DNA of 64,000 bases from positions 12,706,557 through 12,770,556 of the forward strand of contig NW_022098001.1 of assembly GCF_002288925.2 (NCBI RefSeq), written 5' to 3'. Numbering within the stretch: the first letter of the stretch is position 1; the number at the start of each line of letters is the position of its first letter. The stretch is from Delphinapterus leucas. Its lineage: Eukaryota > Chordata > Mammalia > Artiodactyla > Monodontidae. The translations under genes and the position numbers were made by a program. Shown one piece after another: positions 13,237 to 25,470 of this stretch. A model generated the notes under the pieces. The model saw nothing but the letters and a program-made list of their open reading frames with translations, was not told the DNA's origin and ran no database searches.

Positions 13237-13449
13237 GGGCTTCCCTGGTGGAGCAGTGGTTGAGAGTCCGCCTGCCGATGCAGGGGACACAGGTTCGTGT
13301 CCTGGTCCGGGAAGATCCCACATGCAGCGGAGCGGCTGGGCCCGTGAGCCATGGCCGCTGAGCCTGCGCGTCCGGAGCCTGTGCTCCACAACGGGAGAGG
13401 CCACAACAGTGAGAGGCCCGCAAACCGCAAAAAAAAAAAAAAAAAAAAA
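13237..13449 (+). mobile_element. CHR-type SINE, short form, with target-site duplication
   Basis: It starts 'gggcttccctggtggagcag' and has a long poly-A tail. It is flanked by 'gtctttctg' at 13228-13236 and 13450-13458. It lies opposite in orientation to the next two SINEs. Confidence 0.93.
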
Positions 13450-13552
13450 GTCTTTCTGTATCTGACTTATTTCACTTAGCATAATGTCCTCAAGGTCCAT
13501 CCATGCTGTTGCAAAGGCAGGATTTCCTTCTTTTTTATGGGTAAATAATGTT

Positions 13553-13592
<40 letters not shown>

Positions 13593-13650
13593 ATATATAT
13601 GTTTGTATATCATATATATATTTGTATATCATATATATGATATATATACA
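13553..13650. repeat. (TA)n tract with imperfect extension
   Basis: An almost pure TA run to about 13589 is followed by 'gatatatatatg' and 'gtatatcatatata' derivatives. It lies within the antisense L1. Confidence 0.9.
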
Positions 13651-13818
13651 CATCTTCTTTATATAGTCACTTTATATGGAAACTTAGGTTGTTTCCATGT
13701 CTTGGCTATTGTAAACGATGTTGCGATGAACATGGGGGCACAAATATCTCTTTGAGTTGGAGTTTTCATTTTCTTTGGATATATATCCAGAAGGAAGGCT
13801 CCTGGATCATAGATAGTT

Positions 13819-14029
13819 CTTTTTTTTTTTTTTTTTTGCAGTACGTGTGCCTCTCACTGTTGTGGCCTCTCCCGTTGCGGAGCACAGGCTCCAGACGCGC
13901 AGGCTCAGCAGCAATGGCTCACGGGCCCAGCCGCTCCGTGGCATGTGGGATCCTCCCAGACCAGGGCACGAACCCGCGTCCCCTGCATCGTCAGGCGGAC
14001 TCTCAACCACTGCGCCACCAGGGAAGCCC
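13819..14029 (-). mobile_element. CHR-type SINE, short form
   Basis: A poly-T head (13819-13837) is followed by the complement of the short CHR body, ending 'ccaccagggaagccc'. It is inserted in the L1. Confidence 0.93.
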
Positions 14030-14327
14030 TCTATTTTTAATTTGTGTGTCTTCTTTGGAAAAATGTCTATTCAAGTCCTTTGCCCATTCTTAAATTGGAT
14101 TGTTTGGTTTTTTGCTATTGAGTTGTATGAGTTATTTCTATATTTTTGATATTAACGCCTTATCAGATAGACAGTTTGCAAATATTTTCTTCTGTTCCAT
14201 ATTTGGTTTGCAAATATATTCTCCTGTTCTCCTTTGTATTTTGATGATTTTTCCCTTTTTTGTGCAAAACCTTTTTAGTTTGATACAGTCTCACTTGGTT
14301 GTTTTTGCTTTTGTTGCTAGTGCTTTT

Positions 14328-14525
14328 TTTTGCGGTACGCGGGCCTTTCACTGTTGTGGCCTCTCCCGTTTTGGAGCACAGGCTCCGGACGCGCAGGCTC
14401 AGCGGCCATGACTCACGGGACCAGCCGCTCCGCTGCATGTGGGATCTTCCCGGACTGGGGCACGAACCTGTGTCCCCTGCATCGGCAGGCGGACTCTCAA
14501 CCACTGCGCCACCAGGGAAGCCCCC
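14328..14525 (-). mobile_element. CHR-type SINE, short form, with target-site duplication
   Basis: It is the complement of the CHR body. It is flanked by 'tgctagtgctttt' at 14315-14327 and 14526-14538, an exact target-site duplication. Confidence 0.95.
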
Positions 14526-14860
14526 TGCTAGTGCTTTTAATGTCATATCCAAAAGAAAAAAAAAAACTTTGCCCAGACCTATGTCAGGGGCTTTCTCCCT
14601 ATGTTTTCCTCTAGCAATTTCATAGTTTCGGGTCTTGCATTTAAGTCTTTAATCCTCTTTAAGTTAGTTTTTGTGAGTGGTGTAAGATAGGGATCCAATT
14701 TCATTCTTCTGCCTGTGATGATCCAGTTTTCCCATCACCATTTATTGGAGAGACTATCCTTTCCCCACTGAGTCTTCTTAGCCTCCTTGTCAAAAACTAG
14801 TTGGCCATATATGCGTGGGTTTATTTCTGGGTAGAGTTTCAGCAATCTTTATCTTCCATC

Positions 14861-16744
14861 CTCACTAGAGAGTTTGTTCATTTGTATAATGGGTTTAGAT
14901 ATAATTTTCATTGTTTAAATGAATGGTGAAAAAGATATGGTGGATAGCTAGAAATACAATACGGGCTCTCCATGGTTACATGAACAGAGTGTAAGAATTT
15001 TGCAAGCTCAAGAGCTTACACCCTTCATAATGGCTCGCCATGCCTAAGATTCCACCTAATCTCTGTGCCTCACTTAACAGATGAGGCTGTTGCCTGATTG
15101 TGACTAGTAGCCCAGATGAATTCTGCCACTAGAACATTGTCTCTGTGTCAGGCAGAGAGCAAACTTAGGGAAAAAAAAGATTGTGCATGTTTGTAGTGCC
15201 TGGTTATTAGTAAATCTTTGTATGGATAGCAGAATTTGGTCTGGGTCTTGCTTTCAATGCAACCTACCCAATGCAACCAACCCCTTAGTTGGGCAGTCGT
15301 GGTAGAGGAGATCTATAATCCTCAGCTCCCTTTAACAATGGTAGGCTATAGATACCCTGCACAAAAAGCCTAATAATTATAAGGAGCCAAATTGGCTGGA
15401 GTCAGCTTCCTGCAGCATGATTCCTTTGTTTGTTTTTAACAGCGCTAGCCGTCCTTCTCCACCACTCCAGTGGGGGAGTTATCCAAGGCAGCTCAATTCA
15501 ACTGAGCGGCAGGAAGGACAGAATCCCATGGAAAGGAGCCAAAGTTCTATGAGGAAGACAATACCAGTTCTGACAAATCTGGAAGCTGATGCAAGGACAA
15601 AAATAACACCACTTGGTGACTGGGAGCTGAGAGCAGGATGGAAAGGGGTGTGAGGCACAGGTTAGCATGATCAAGTCAGGACTGAGGCCGTGACCAGCAG
15701 GTGATTGCCGGAGCACACCTTTGTCATGGTGCCAGAACATATCATGCCTCTTAAAGGAGCCACATGCAGCTGGACACCAGTCAACTCTCCATAGGCAAGC
15801 TTATCACCTATTGCTTCACCACTCACCTCCCCTGAGTACAATGTGTGTCCTGTGTTTCCCATTCAGCTATTGGCACCACCATCCACTTAAGAATCATCTT
15901 GGGCATCTCCAATATCATCTTCCCAATTTTAATCAATCATCAAATCTAAAAACTTCTATCAACTAAGTATCTCTTGACCCCATCCCCAGTCGCCTTGGTT
16001 CTGGCTCTCAACATCTCCCCGTGGGACCGTTGCTGCCCACACTGCAAGAGGTTCCTCGCCGACTTCCTGCTCACAGCATCCCCTTCCTCTCTACCATGGC
16101 ACAGCCGCCTCTCTGCCCTACATATTAAAACCCTTAGGAGGCGCCCCATTGTCCTTAGCAGACCAAATTCCAGAGCATGGCGTATTAGAGCACTTTTATT
16201 ACAAGTGATAGAAACTTTAGTAGGACTATTTGGGACGAAAGGGGGAAATGTATTGATTTACATAGCTGAATTGTGGGAAATAGACCTGTTGTGTCCCAGA
16301 TATTTGAATCAGGGGCTTGAATACCATTGGACTTTTTTCTCTTTCTCTGTGTATTGTCAACATTGTCTTTGCCTTTTTCCACAAGCCTGGACCATGACCC
16401 CTGGCCCCTTGGAGCTCATATGTACCTAGTTGCTGGTACCATTAGAGTGGGTAAGGCCCCTCTTTTCTTCATTTCCAATTTGAAAATTTCCAGGGAAGAA
16501 CTCCTACTGGTCTGGCCAGGATGATGGGTCCATCCCTGGTCTAATGAATACTACTGGGACGGGGAAGGGGAAACCATGATTACTGTACATGTCCCTGGTT
16601 AGGGACAAAGAGCATGATGTACCATCAATATTGATGAAAATGGATGTCCTTAGATAATCTACCAAAGTTCTCTGATAATCTACCAAAGAAAACATGGTCC
16701 AAATAATTTTCTTCCTGGCTGGCTAACCCCTAGCAGTATGGTAC
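14861..16744. other. Intergenic, no gene recognised
   Basis: No gene seen. The stretch 16190-16420 ('caagtgatagaaacttta') resembles an old mammalian repeat whose family I cannot name. Confidence 0.5.
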
Positions 16745-16965
16745 AGGAGTTAAGCCCTGATGCTCTGGAATAATATAGACGTAGGTTCAAATCCCAGCTC
16801 TCCCAGTTCCATTAGTTGTATGACCTTGGGCAATCCAGTGAATCTCAGTTTCCTTATCTGTAAAATGGGGAGGGACACATATATCAAGAGACCCACGTGA
16901 ACATTTAAGGAGACAGGCATCGAGAGCACCTAGAACGGAGCCTGGCTCACAGTGGGAACTAGGGG
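16745..16965 (+). mobile_element. MIR SINE
   Basis: 'ggttcaaatcccagctctcc', 'tgaccttgggcaatccag' and 'cagtttccttatctgtaaaatgg' occur in MIR order, followed by a degraded 3' part. Confidence 0.85.
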
Positions 16966-17971
16966 AACTCTTCCTGCCCACATGAGTGGGCAGCCTTCGG
17001 AAGGCAGCAGGGCCTCAGGCCGCTGCCTGCTGCCAGCAGAATGAGATCAGGGTTACTCAGAGGAACAGACTGACCTGATTCACAGCCCTCCAGTGAAGGG
17101 ACCCATCTGACACCCCAGAGAAGACAGTGCCAGGAAGAGGAGTTGCTTGGCACATGATATTCTCAGAAGCAAGGATGAGGGGTCCTTTCAAAGCACCCCG
17201 TCTCCCTGCCAGAGGAGGACAACGTCTGAGGGGAGGCACTTCTCCAGTGAGATGCTTATAATGCCGCCAGCCTCGCGGGTTACAGCCTGGAATCATCTCT
17301 TTATTAAATAATAATTAAGAGGCCCCGGTAAAGGGAATCTGGGTATAATTACCTGATTTATTAAGCTGCTCAGTCGAAACTGGGAGGCCGTTTTATTTCA
17401 GTGGCCCCACTCTTAGGCAATTTTTGTGTTTCTGGAAGCTGCAAGTGGAGTCTCACTTTTGTGGGGGGGCTCACGCTCAAGGTCGTGTGTCCTCATCCCT
17501 CAAGAAGGCTCCAGCCAAGCCTATGATTCAAAGGGCGAGCCCTCCCCTTTCCTGTTCCGACAGATCTAAATTGGTCTTGGAACAGAACACAAGGAAGGGC
17601 GGAGGGACCAGCTGGGCAAGGAGTCAGCTCATTAGTAGCCACTATGGAGGCGTTGAAATGAAGCAAGTTAAAAGCATATTAGTTTAAGTGAGACTTTTCA
17701 TCAATGAGGGGAGGTGTTTAGGTAGGAAGCAAATGTAATCATTTTGTGGTGGGGCGTAGTTTGGTAATTAATGGGGAAGTTGTCAGTATAATCTTGAGGG
17801 AGTCCCAGGAAATGAAGAAATCTATCTTATTAAGGAAAACCCAGGAGAAAAAGTTATTGGAATGCAAATAATTCACCAGCAAGGTGCTGGTAGCAGGTTT
17901 TTATTAGATGCATGAGTTGGGACAGTCTTTCTGCCCCAGCTGTGTTTTGTCTTTGCCCAGACCCACTACTT
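16966..17971. other. Repeat-poor block, possible conserved regulatory element
   Basis: No repeat family is recognised from about 17290 to 17890. The block contains several TAATTA/TAATTA-like sites ('ataattaag', 'ataattacc', 'gtaattaatg') and one exact octamer ATGCAAAT at 17862-17869. Conservation cannot be judged here, so the enhancer idea is an inference. Confidence 0.25.
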
Positions 17972-18360
17972 CTTCTTTTTTTTTTTTTTTTTAGTTGAAG
18001 TATAGTTGATTTACAATGTTGTGTTAGTTTCTGGTGTACAGCAAAGTGATTTAGTTTCTCATATATATAAGTTCTTTTTCATATTCTTTCCCATATTAAT
18101 TTATTACAAGATATTGGCTATAGTTCCCTGGCTATAGTTCCTATACAGTAGGACTTTTGTTGTTGTTGTTTTCTATTTTATATATAGTAGTGTGTGTCTG
18201 TTAACCCCAAACTCCTAATTTATCCCTACCCACCTTTTCCCTATGGTAACGGTAAGTTTGCTTTCTATGTCTGTGAGTCTCTGTTTTGTAAATCAGTTCA
18301 TTTGTATCATATTTTAGATTCCACATGTAAGTGATATCATATGATATTTGTCTTTCTCTG
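17972..18360 (-). mobile_element. L1 LINE 3' end
   Basis: A poly-T head is followed by 'agttgaagtatagttgattt', 'tctggtgtacagcaaagtga', 'aaccccaaactcctaattta' and 'tttagattccacatgtaagt'. This is the typical antisense 3' end of artiodactyl/cetacean L1, 5'-truncated at about 18360. Confidence 0.88.
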
Positions 18361-18609
18361 CCAGACGCACCACTTCTCCTAATGGAAATATAGAGAAGAA
18401 TAGAGAAGGTTGCAGGGGTCGTGAAGCAAGCACAGGTTTCTTTCTGCTTTTCAGAAGGGCTGGCCAGTGCCTCGGCCATGCTCCTCAGGAACGGGTGGGA
18501 AAACGAGCCTACCTGGTGGGCCAGCCAGGTTCCTGCTACCTGAAGCCTTGCCAGGGCTGTGCCGACTCCCAGTGGCTGGAAAAGGAGTCTGAGGGAAAAG
18601 TCTTACAAA

Positions 18610-19204
18610 GGCACCCATAGCACAGTGGTTGAGGCAGGGCTCTGGGGGCTTCCCTGGTGGCTCAGTGGTTAAGACTCCACCTGGCCAATGCAGGGGACAC
18701 GGGTTCGAGCCCTGGTCTGGGAAGATCCCACATGCTGCAGAGCAACTAAGCCCGTGTGCCACAACTACTGAACCTGCGCTCTAGAGCCCGTGAGCCGCAA
18801 CTACTGAGCGCACACTCCACAACTACTGAAGCCCGCGTGCCTAGAGCCCGTGCTCCACAACAAGAGAAGCCGCCGCATCAAAGAGTAGCCCCTGCTCGCC
18901 GCAACTAGAGAAAGCCCGCACGCAGCAACAGAGACCCAACGCAGCCAAAAAAAATAAAAATAAAGTCAGGGCTCTGGAACCAGAATGCCCGCGTTCAGCT
19001 TTCTACTCGGGGTCACAGTGGTGTGTGACCTCAGGCCAGCGACTCAAACTTTCTGAGCTTCAGTTTCCTCACGTGTAACGGGGACAATAATTGTGTCTGT
19101 CTCATAGGTCCGTTATGATGATTAAATGAGTCATTCCACGGGAAGCATTAACAGCAGTACCTGGCACTTAAGGTCTGCTCAACAAGTGTTAGCTATTATC
19201 TAGG
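18610..19204 (+). mobile_element. MIR SINE split by a CHR SINE
   Basis: The MIR 5' part is at about 18610-18645 ('cacagtggttgaggcaggg'). It resumes at 18978 after the inserted SINE, with 'cttcagtttcctcacgtgta' and 'attaaatgagtcattcc', and ends near 19204. Confidence 0.8.
18646..18966 (+). mobile_element. CHR-type SINE, long form, with target-site duplication
   Basis: It starts 'gggcttccctggtggctcag', has repeated 'acaactactga' body motifs and an aaaataaa tail. It is flanked by 'cagggctctgg' at 18635-18645 and 18967-18977. It inserted into a MIR. Confidence 0.95.
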
Positions 19205-19450
19205 ACTTTGCCATCCAGTATGGTAACCACTAACCACATGTGGCTATTGAGTGCTAGAAATGTGGCTAGTCTGGCTTGATAGGTGCTGTCGGTACAAAGT
19301 ACACACAGATTTCAAAGACTTTGTATGAGAAAAAGCATATAAAATATCTCATTGATAGTTGTTCTGTTGATTAATTGAAGTTGATATTTCAACTGTATGT
19401 TGAAATAATAGCATTTTGGAATATACTGGGTTAAATAAATACATCATATA
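19205..19450 (+). mobile_element. Ancient mammalian interspersed repeat (same class as 63560-63830)
   Basis: It contains 'taaccacatgtggctattga', 'gtgctagaaatgtggctag' and 'aaaatatctcattgat', the forward version of the repeat seen at the right end of the window. Family not named. Confidence 0.55.
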
Positions 19451-19469
19451 AAAATTAATTTTACTTTCT

Positions 19470-19860
19470 CCTTTTATTTTTTTTTAATTTTTGTAAAAAA
19501 ACACATAACACATGACACACGTTTATCATCTTAACTGTTTTTAAGTGTACAGTTCAGTGTGTTAATTATATTCACAAATACAGCTCTCCAGAACTTTTTC
19601 ATCTGGCAAATCTGTAACTCCATATCCATTAGATAACAACTCCCCTTTTCCTTCTCCCCCCTAATCCTTGACAACCACCATTCTACTTTCTGTTTCTAAG
19701 ACTCTGACTACTTTAGATACCTCATATAAGTGGAATCATATAGTATTTGTCTTTTTGTAACTGGCTTATTTCACTTAGCATAGTGTCCTCAAGGTTCACC
19801 CATGTTGTAGGATATGACGTGATTTCTTTCCTTTTGAAGGCTGCATAATATCCCGTACTT
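19470..19860 (-). mobile_element. L1 LINE 3' fragment (old)
   Basis: Antisense L1 markers: 'taagtgtacagttcagtgtg', 'tgacaaccaccattctac', 'tcatataagtggaatcatat' and 'cacttagcatagtgtcctca'. Confidence 0.82.
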
Positions 19861-20499
19861 TTAATGTTTTTAAGATATCTGCTAGAAAACTTAGAATTTA
19901 ATTTGTGGCTTGTATTATATGTCTATAGGATGGTGCTAGTTTAGAACCAGTAGTTCTTAACTCCATTAGTCCCAACCCTGCCTTATAACAACTAATTTGT
20001 AACACCTCCTTCACTCTCCTGAAATGAAAGTTACAGATAAAATAACTCATCTATATGCATAATGTAAATAAAAAAGAAATCAATATAATGACCTAACTAT
20101 AATGTGAAGGATAAAAGAAAAGAATCTACAGGGAAAAAAATGTATTTCAACTTATGGCTAGACATGAGTACTTGAAGACAAAATAATCAGATACTTGAAT
20201 ACATATGCAGGATCGCCTTTAATGGGATCACTATTAATGCAGAGAACTAACTCAAATTCTAGCAACCATGTGGCCATCAGAGATGTGATTTTCTGACATG
20301 GAACAACTCAGTCAAATGCCAGCAAAACAAAGTACAATTTTTTATTTCCATTCTTGTGAAACTGAGTATACATTTAAATGGCACAAAAGGTATATGTATA
20401 TATGGAAACCGTGGTTAGATTCTAAGCTCAGAGACCAAAAAATTACTCTGGATACCTCTTGATTTCTAAATATTGCACTGGATATTCATTTAGGTGAAA

Positions 20500-20690
20500 A
20501 ATCTATGTACAAGTCCGTATAAGTTGTGCAGAACTGTCTCGTGCAGGGTAGGACATCTTGTATCCCCGTATACCCTGTATGCCTATTGAAGATGGGTGGC
20601 CTCGTTCGGTCACTGGAACAACCGAAAACATCCCTTCAGTTCGCCCATGCTCTGCCTCAGAGGCAGCAGAGGCCCCACCGCAGTGGTACT
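20500..20690 (+). mobile_element. Possible MER5A-like DNA transposon remnant
   Basis: 'actgtctcgtgcagggtagga' followed by 'catcttgtatccc' and later 'aaaacatcccttcagttcgcc' resembles the order of a MER5A (hAT-Charlie) non-autonomous element. Divergence is high, so the assignment is tentative. Confidence 0.35.
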
Positions 20691-21194
20691 GTATCGTGAG
20701 AGACACAGGATGGTGGTCCCAAAGGTCCAGTGTCCAGCGGACTGCTCTGCTTCCTTGCCTGGAGGTCCCATCTATGATCTTCAGTACCTCAACGCAAGGC
20801 TAGTCCTCTGACCCAGCACCAATCACTCTCCAGCAAGGACAAGGAGCCTAGACTGCAGTCCTTCCAGAACCTCAGACACAACAGACTCAGCATCTTTCCA
20901 TTCAAACCCGTGCCCCTACTTGACATCCAGGTTTCAGTGTCACCAAATGCTTTCTCAGGACCAGAAACTTCTTTTCCTCTCCCTCCAACATTACTCCTGA
21001 CCCTCGCAGGTGGCAGAGTCACGAAAGCCTGTTCTTTCTTTGCCTGTGGTTCTCTCTCATATGACCCGTTTCCAGCTCACTGCCCCTCCCCTGTAGCCAG
21101 CTTTCTCGTGGTTCCTCATTGCTCTCCCTGACTCTAAGCTTCACTCCCCCGCAATCCATCCTAACCCTGTATTGCATCTCTATCCAAGCTCCAC

Positions 21195-21350
21195 TCCTTG
21201 TTAGCTGCCTATGGGCAAGTGTGTTAGCCTCTATGCAGCTCCTTCATCTATTAAATGGAATCACAACACCTGCCTTGCAGTGCTGTTACAGAGAATAGCT
21301 GAGTGTGTGCCTGTAAGACACCAAGCACTGGCCTGGAACATAGGAGGAAA
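21195..21350 (+). mobile_element. MIR SINE fragment
   Basis: 'tgggcaagtgtgttagcctc', 'ccttcatctattaaatggaa' and 'ccaagcactggcctggaaca' follow the MIR order, with a strongly diverged body. Confidence 0.6.
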
Positions 21351-23774
21351 TAGACAAATGCGGTGTCCCTAGACCCCATTTTCTCCTCTTTAGCCTGTTC
21401 CTTTTCTCTAGGCACCGAGCCAAGTACTTGCCTATTTCTCACATCATCCCAGCCAGGCAGTTGTCCCAGAAAAGACCACAGTGGGTTAAAACCTCATTAG
21501 AAATGGAATGAGATGAAGAAATTTATATTTACTAGAACACAGAAAGAGCACTTTGGATGGGTGGTAAGACTCCCAGGGCACGTGAGAAGTTACAACTGAA
21601 GGTCACTGAGCGGGTGACCAGGTAACTGACTGCACGGCTTTGGGCTTGCTGGGTGGGGTGGGTGAATTTGGGTGGAGTGGAATTGAAGAGGCGATAGAGA
21701 CCATGAGCCCTGCCCCTCTTGGTCCTGGACACCCTCCGCAGTGAGTCCTCAGTCTCTCTTCCAGATACACATCAAGCAAATATTTTTAGCTCGTCAATTT
21801 GAAGGACCGTCCAACTGATGCCAGCCCAGGGGGCCTTGTTTCTTCGTCTGGGTGTGGCCACGTCCATACTCAGGCTCCTGTTCCTGGACTGAAGGGCCCA
21901 CCTGCTCTGGGACGCTTTTCCTGCTCAGTCCATCCATGAGCATCCTTCCTTTCTTGCAATACCCACCAAGCACACTTCTGATAAACTTCTCACTTGTGTT
22001 TTGTTTCCCAGTGAAATGATGACCGTCTCACAAGCAGAAGCAGTGCCTTCTCCTTCCTCCCAGTCCCAGGACACAGCTATGCTAAGAGATACACAATAAA
22101 TGTGATATGAATGAAAGATAAAGATAAATCTTGGCAAACTAAGGAAGAAATTTCGGCATGCAGGGCATGAGAGAGGTTATCAGGCCGTCCTGATGGATGG
22201 CTTAGGTGGTGGTCAAGCCCGGTGGTTCCATGGCACCTCATTCATCAAGAGCTTTGTTCTTTCTAACACACATGCTGGGGAATCTCAGAAGGAGATCTCA
22301 TCCTCCTCTGGGCAGATTTTGCCACATGTTATGAGGGAAGGATCAAAATTAGGTGCAGCCTCTTCTAACTAAAAAGTCGAAGACCACTTCAGAGTACCTT
22401 AAGAAGATGGACTTCATCTATCTAATGGTGCCTATCAACAGTTGAAGAGGAAATCTTTTTGGCATGAAAATCCAAGCATCCATTTAGAGGCCCCCCCACC
22501 CCCCGCCCCACACGCCTTAAAAAATTTAAAAGAGAAAGAGCTCATTCCTAAAGTTGTTTCTCCTGAATATAGAACCTGCTTGAAACAAAGTTGAACATTT
22601 CTGGGGTTCGAGTTCATTGATTCTTCGCGTGTACAAATTCAGCAGCTTCTTTATTTCTAAGAACAAAGCCTTGTTGAGAAGAAAAAAATCTCTGAAGTGT
22701 TCTTGGACATCAAATAATTCTTCAGAGGAAACACTTTGATGAGTTAAGTGTAAATGAGTAAGAAACATACGGATTAGATTTCTCATATAATACACATGTA
22801 TTTCAGAATTAAGAGGAAAAATATTTTTGGAAAATGTGGTTTGGATTTTGATTCTGCCTACCCCACACTGATGAAGTTGAAGAATATGGATTTTCCCTGT
22901 GTCTAGCTCCTCATTTTCAGCCTCAGGCATTAGCCATCATTCTTTCTAAAGTATACAATCAGCTTTCATAAAGACCAGGAAGGATTTTTAAACAGGCAAT
23001 TCACAGATTACTATATAAGAACCAAAGAGTTTTTGTAACAGATTCTCTTCCCATCAGATGGGTTCTAAAGCGTTTTTCAGAAATATCTCTCTGTTGGCCA
23101 GTGCAGCTCACTCACCAGGAGGGACTCTGAGCCCTGTGTTTTGGTGACCTGAAGACACCACCCTCTGGAAACCAACCTCTGTGGCCAGCAATCCCATTTC
23201 AAGGATGCCTCTTCCTAGCCTTGGGTAGATGATTTTACCAGTGGTGGCCTTGATTTAACATTGTGCATATACCACGAGTTGAGCCCGATGGAAAATGCTT
23301 TCTTTTAGTCAGCACAAACTTTCACACATTGTAGATAAGAGATTAAGTGGCATTAGGGATGTGAAAGCAGTTGACACCGGATGTGGCACATCGAAGGTGT
23401 GCATTATATGCTCGTTCTGTCTGAGAAATCTGAAATATTCTCCTATGACCTCTGACGATGGGAACTGCTCATCCCACGCAGCCCCGTTAAGGGGTGGGCC
23501 TGGCTGTATGGACTAGGCAGCCCTGCTTCCCTGCCACTGACCCACCCTGGACAAATGAGTCTCCATCCAGGGGATCTGAAATGGGGTTACAGAGGTTTCT
23601 ATTGTCCGGGAGCTGGGCTGGATGGAATGGAGTGTAAGCCCTAGAACAGCCCCTTTTTTCCTTGTGCACGGAGAGGAAGGGAAATGAAACAAAGGCACAG
23701 AGCAAATAGAGATGAGAGGCTTCTCCTCCTTTTCCAAACCAGAGTCAGGTCCTGTCGGCTTGCCTCCAAATATA
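21351..23774. other. Intergenic, no gene recognised
   Basis: Unique or very old sequence. The minus-strand open frame at 22526-22930 (134 codons) shows no recognised domain and no gene context. Confidence 0.5.
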
Positions 23775-24240
23775 TGGGTCTTTTTTTTCAAACAGCTTTA
23801 TTGCGATATAATTCACGCATTTAAAGTGTACAATCCAATGGCTTTTAGTGTATTCCCAGATATGTGCAACCATCATCACAGTCAATTTTAGAATATTTTC
23901 ATCATCCCCAAAAGAATCCCCACAGTTGTTTCCTCTCTTCCCGTCATCCTCTCCCCCTAGCCCTAGGCAACCACTGATCCACATTCTGTCTCTATAAATC
24001 TTCCTATTCTGGACTTTCATATGAATGGAGTCATATAATATGTGGCCTTTTGTGACTGGCTTCTTATGTTCAGCATAATGTTTTTTAACGTTTATCCACA
24101 TCATATCAGGACTTCAATCCTTTTTATGGCTGACTAATATTCTACCATATGGATATACCGTATTTGTTTATCCATCCGTCGCTAGGCTTTTGGGCCATTT
24201 CCACCTTTTGGCTATTATGAAGAGTGCTCCTATGAACATT
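23775..24240 (-). mobile_element. L1 LINE 3' fragment (old)
   Basis: A short T-run is followed by 'caaacagctttattgcgata', 'cctaggcaaccactgatcca', 'gaatggagtcatataatat' and 'tatgaagagtgctcctatg'. This is antisense old L1. Confidence 0.85.
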
Positions 24241-24289
24241 CACGTGCCCCAAGTATGTCTTGACCCTGCCTTCTCTCCACCTCTCCTGT

Positions 24290-24920
24290 CTCCACCTTGG
24301 TCTAAACCATCATCTACAGGAATCCCACCCAGTCTCACCACCACCACCCCCTTCTCCCTCTCCAATCCACTCTCCACCTGACCTCCAGAAGGATCTTCTA
24401 GAAATATAAATCAACTGATGTCACTCCCTAGCCTAAAACTCCTCAATGGATTCCCATTGTGTTAGAAAAGAAATCCAAACCCCATTCCATGGTCAACAAG
24501 TTTCCATGTGGTCATGCCCACCATTACACACCACTCTTTTCCAGCTGTTATTTCCACCTTGATCACCCTCCTCCAGGTGCATAGCCTTCTCTTACTTCCT
24601 TAGCACACCCTTCCCTCTGCCTGGAATTTCATGTGGCTGATACTTCCTTATCCTTCAAGCTGTGGCTTCAGTGTCATTTCCTCAGAGAAGCGATCAATGA
24701 TCAACAATGGCGAAGTCGGGCACCCCCTCACCACCTCCTCCATTATATTTTTTCCTAGGGCACTTGCTTTTTCCTTCATACAATTTATAAACTTTGGAAT
24801 TTCTTGTTTATTTGTTTATTACTCATCTTCCCCAGTGTAAAGCCTATTTTATTTACAGTTGCATCATTAAGGCCTGGAACAGTGGTGCCTGCTGTTGGCA
24901 GAATAAATGTGGGTTCTGTA
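24290..24920 (+). mobile_element. L2 LINE fragment, about 0.6 kb including 3' end
   Basis: L2 markers in order: 'gatgtcactccctagcctaa', 'cctcaatggattcccattg', 'ccttccctctgcctggaatt', 'agcacttgc'-like 'gggcacttgctttttcc' and a 3' end 'gcagaataaatg'. Confidence 0.82.
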
Positions 24921-25298
24921 GAGATAAAGAGAAGAACTTTGATTAACTCCAGTTTCTGCATCCAGTACTTCCTGAGGCCCCATCTCGGGTACCATGAGAC
25001 ACCCCTGTGTTCCTCTTTTTTTCATCTAGTTTGAGTGGCTTCTGTTCCCAACATCTCAACAATCCACGACTAATGACTTTTTCTGTCATTGTTAGGCACG
25101 ACTTGCTTCTTTGTTCCACGCATTTATTTCCCCAAATCTCCCCAGCAAACTTTTCCAAACTCTTAACTTCTGCATCCCTTTAAAAGCATTTCTGTATTTG
25201 TATACCCTCGTTCATAGCGGCATTATTCACAGTAGCCCAGAAGTGGAAGCAACCCAAGTGTCCATCAATACATGAATAGATTAACAAAATGTGACTGT

Positions 25299-25323
25299 CA
25301 CACACACACACACACACACACAC
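25299..25323. repeat. (CA)12 microsatellite
   Basis: Perfect CA tract within the L1. Confidence 0.95.
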
Positions 25324-25357
25324 TGGAATATTATCCTTAAAAAGGAGGGGAATCCTG

Positions 25358-25470
25358 AGAATTCCCTGGCGGTCCAGTGGTTAGGACTCTGTGCTTTCAC
25401 TGCCAAGGGCACAGGTTCAATCCCTGGTTGGGGAACTAAGATCCTGCATGGTATGTGGCACAGCCAAAAA
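25358..25470 (+). mobile_element. Short tRNA-derived SINE
   Basis: 'gaattccctggcggtccagt', 'ggttcaatccctggttgggg' and 'gtggcacagcc', then an A-run. It is a compact cousin of the CHR family. Flanks share 'aatcctg'. Confidence 0.88.

Larger units (their letters stand above)
12825..14860 (-). mobile_element. L1 LINE 3' part containing three SINEs
   Basis: Antisense L1 begins at 'ttccagctttattgagatatt', runs through 'cacttagcataatgtcctcaagg', 'gatgaacatgggggcacaaa' and 'ctttgcccattcttaaattgg', and ends near 'atgcgtgggtttatttctggg'. Three CHR SINEs (13237-13449, 13819-14029, 14328-14525) and a TA microsatellite have since inserted or expanded in it. Confidence 0.9.

Noticed and set aside
22526..22930. 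134-codon minus-strand open frame beginning MPEAENEELDTGK
   Set aside because: It looked protein-like at first, but I recognise no family, codon use is not distinctive, and no exon structure surrounds it.
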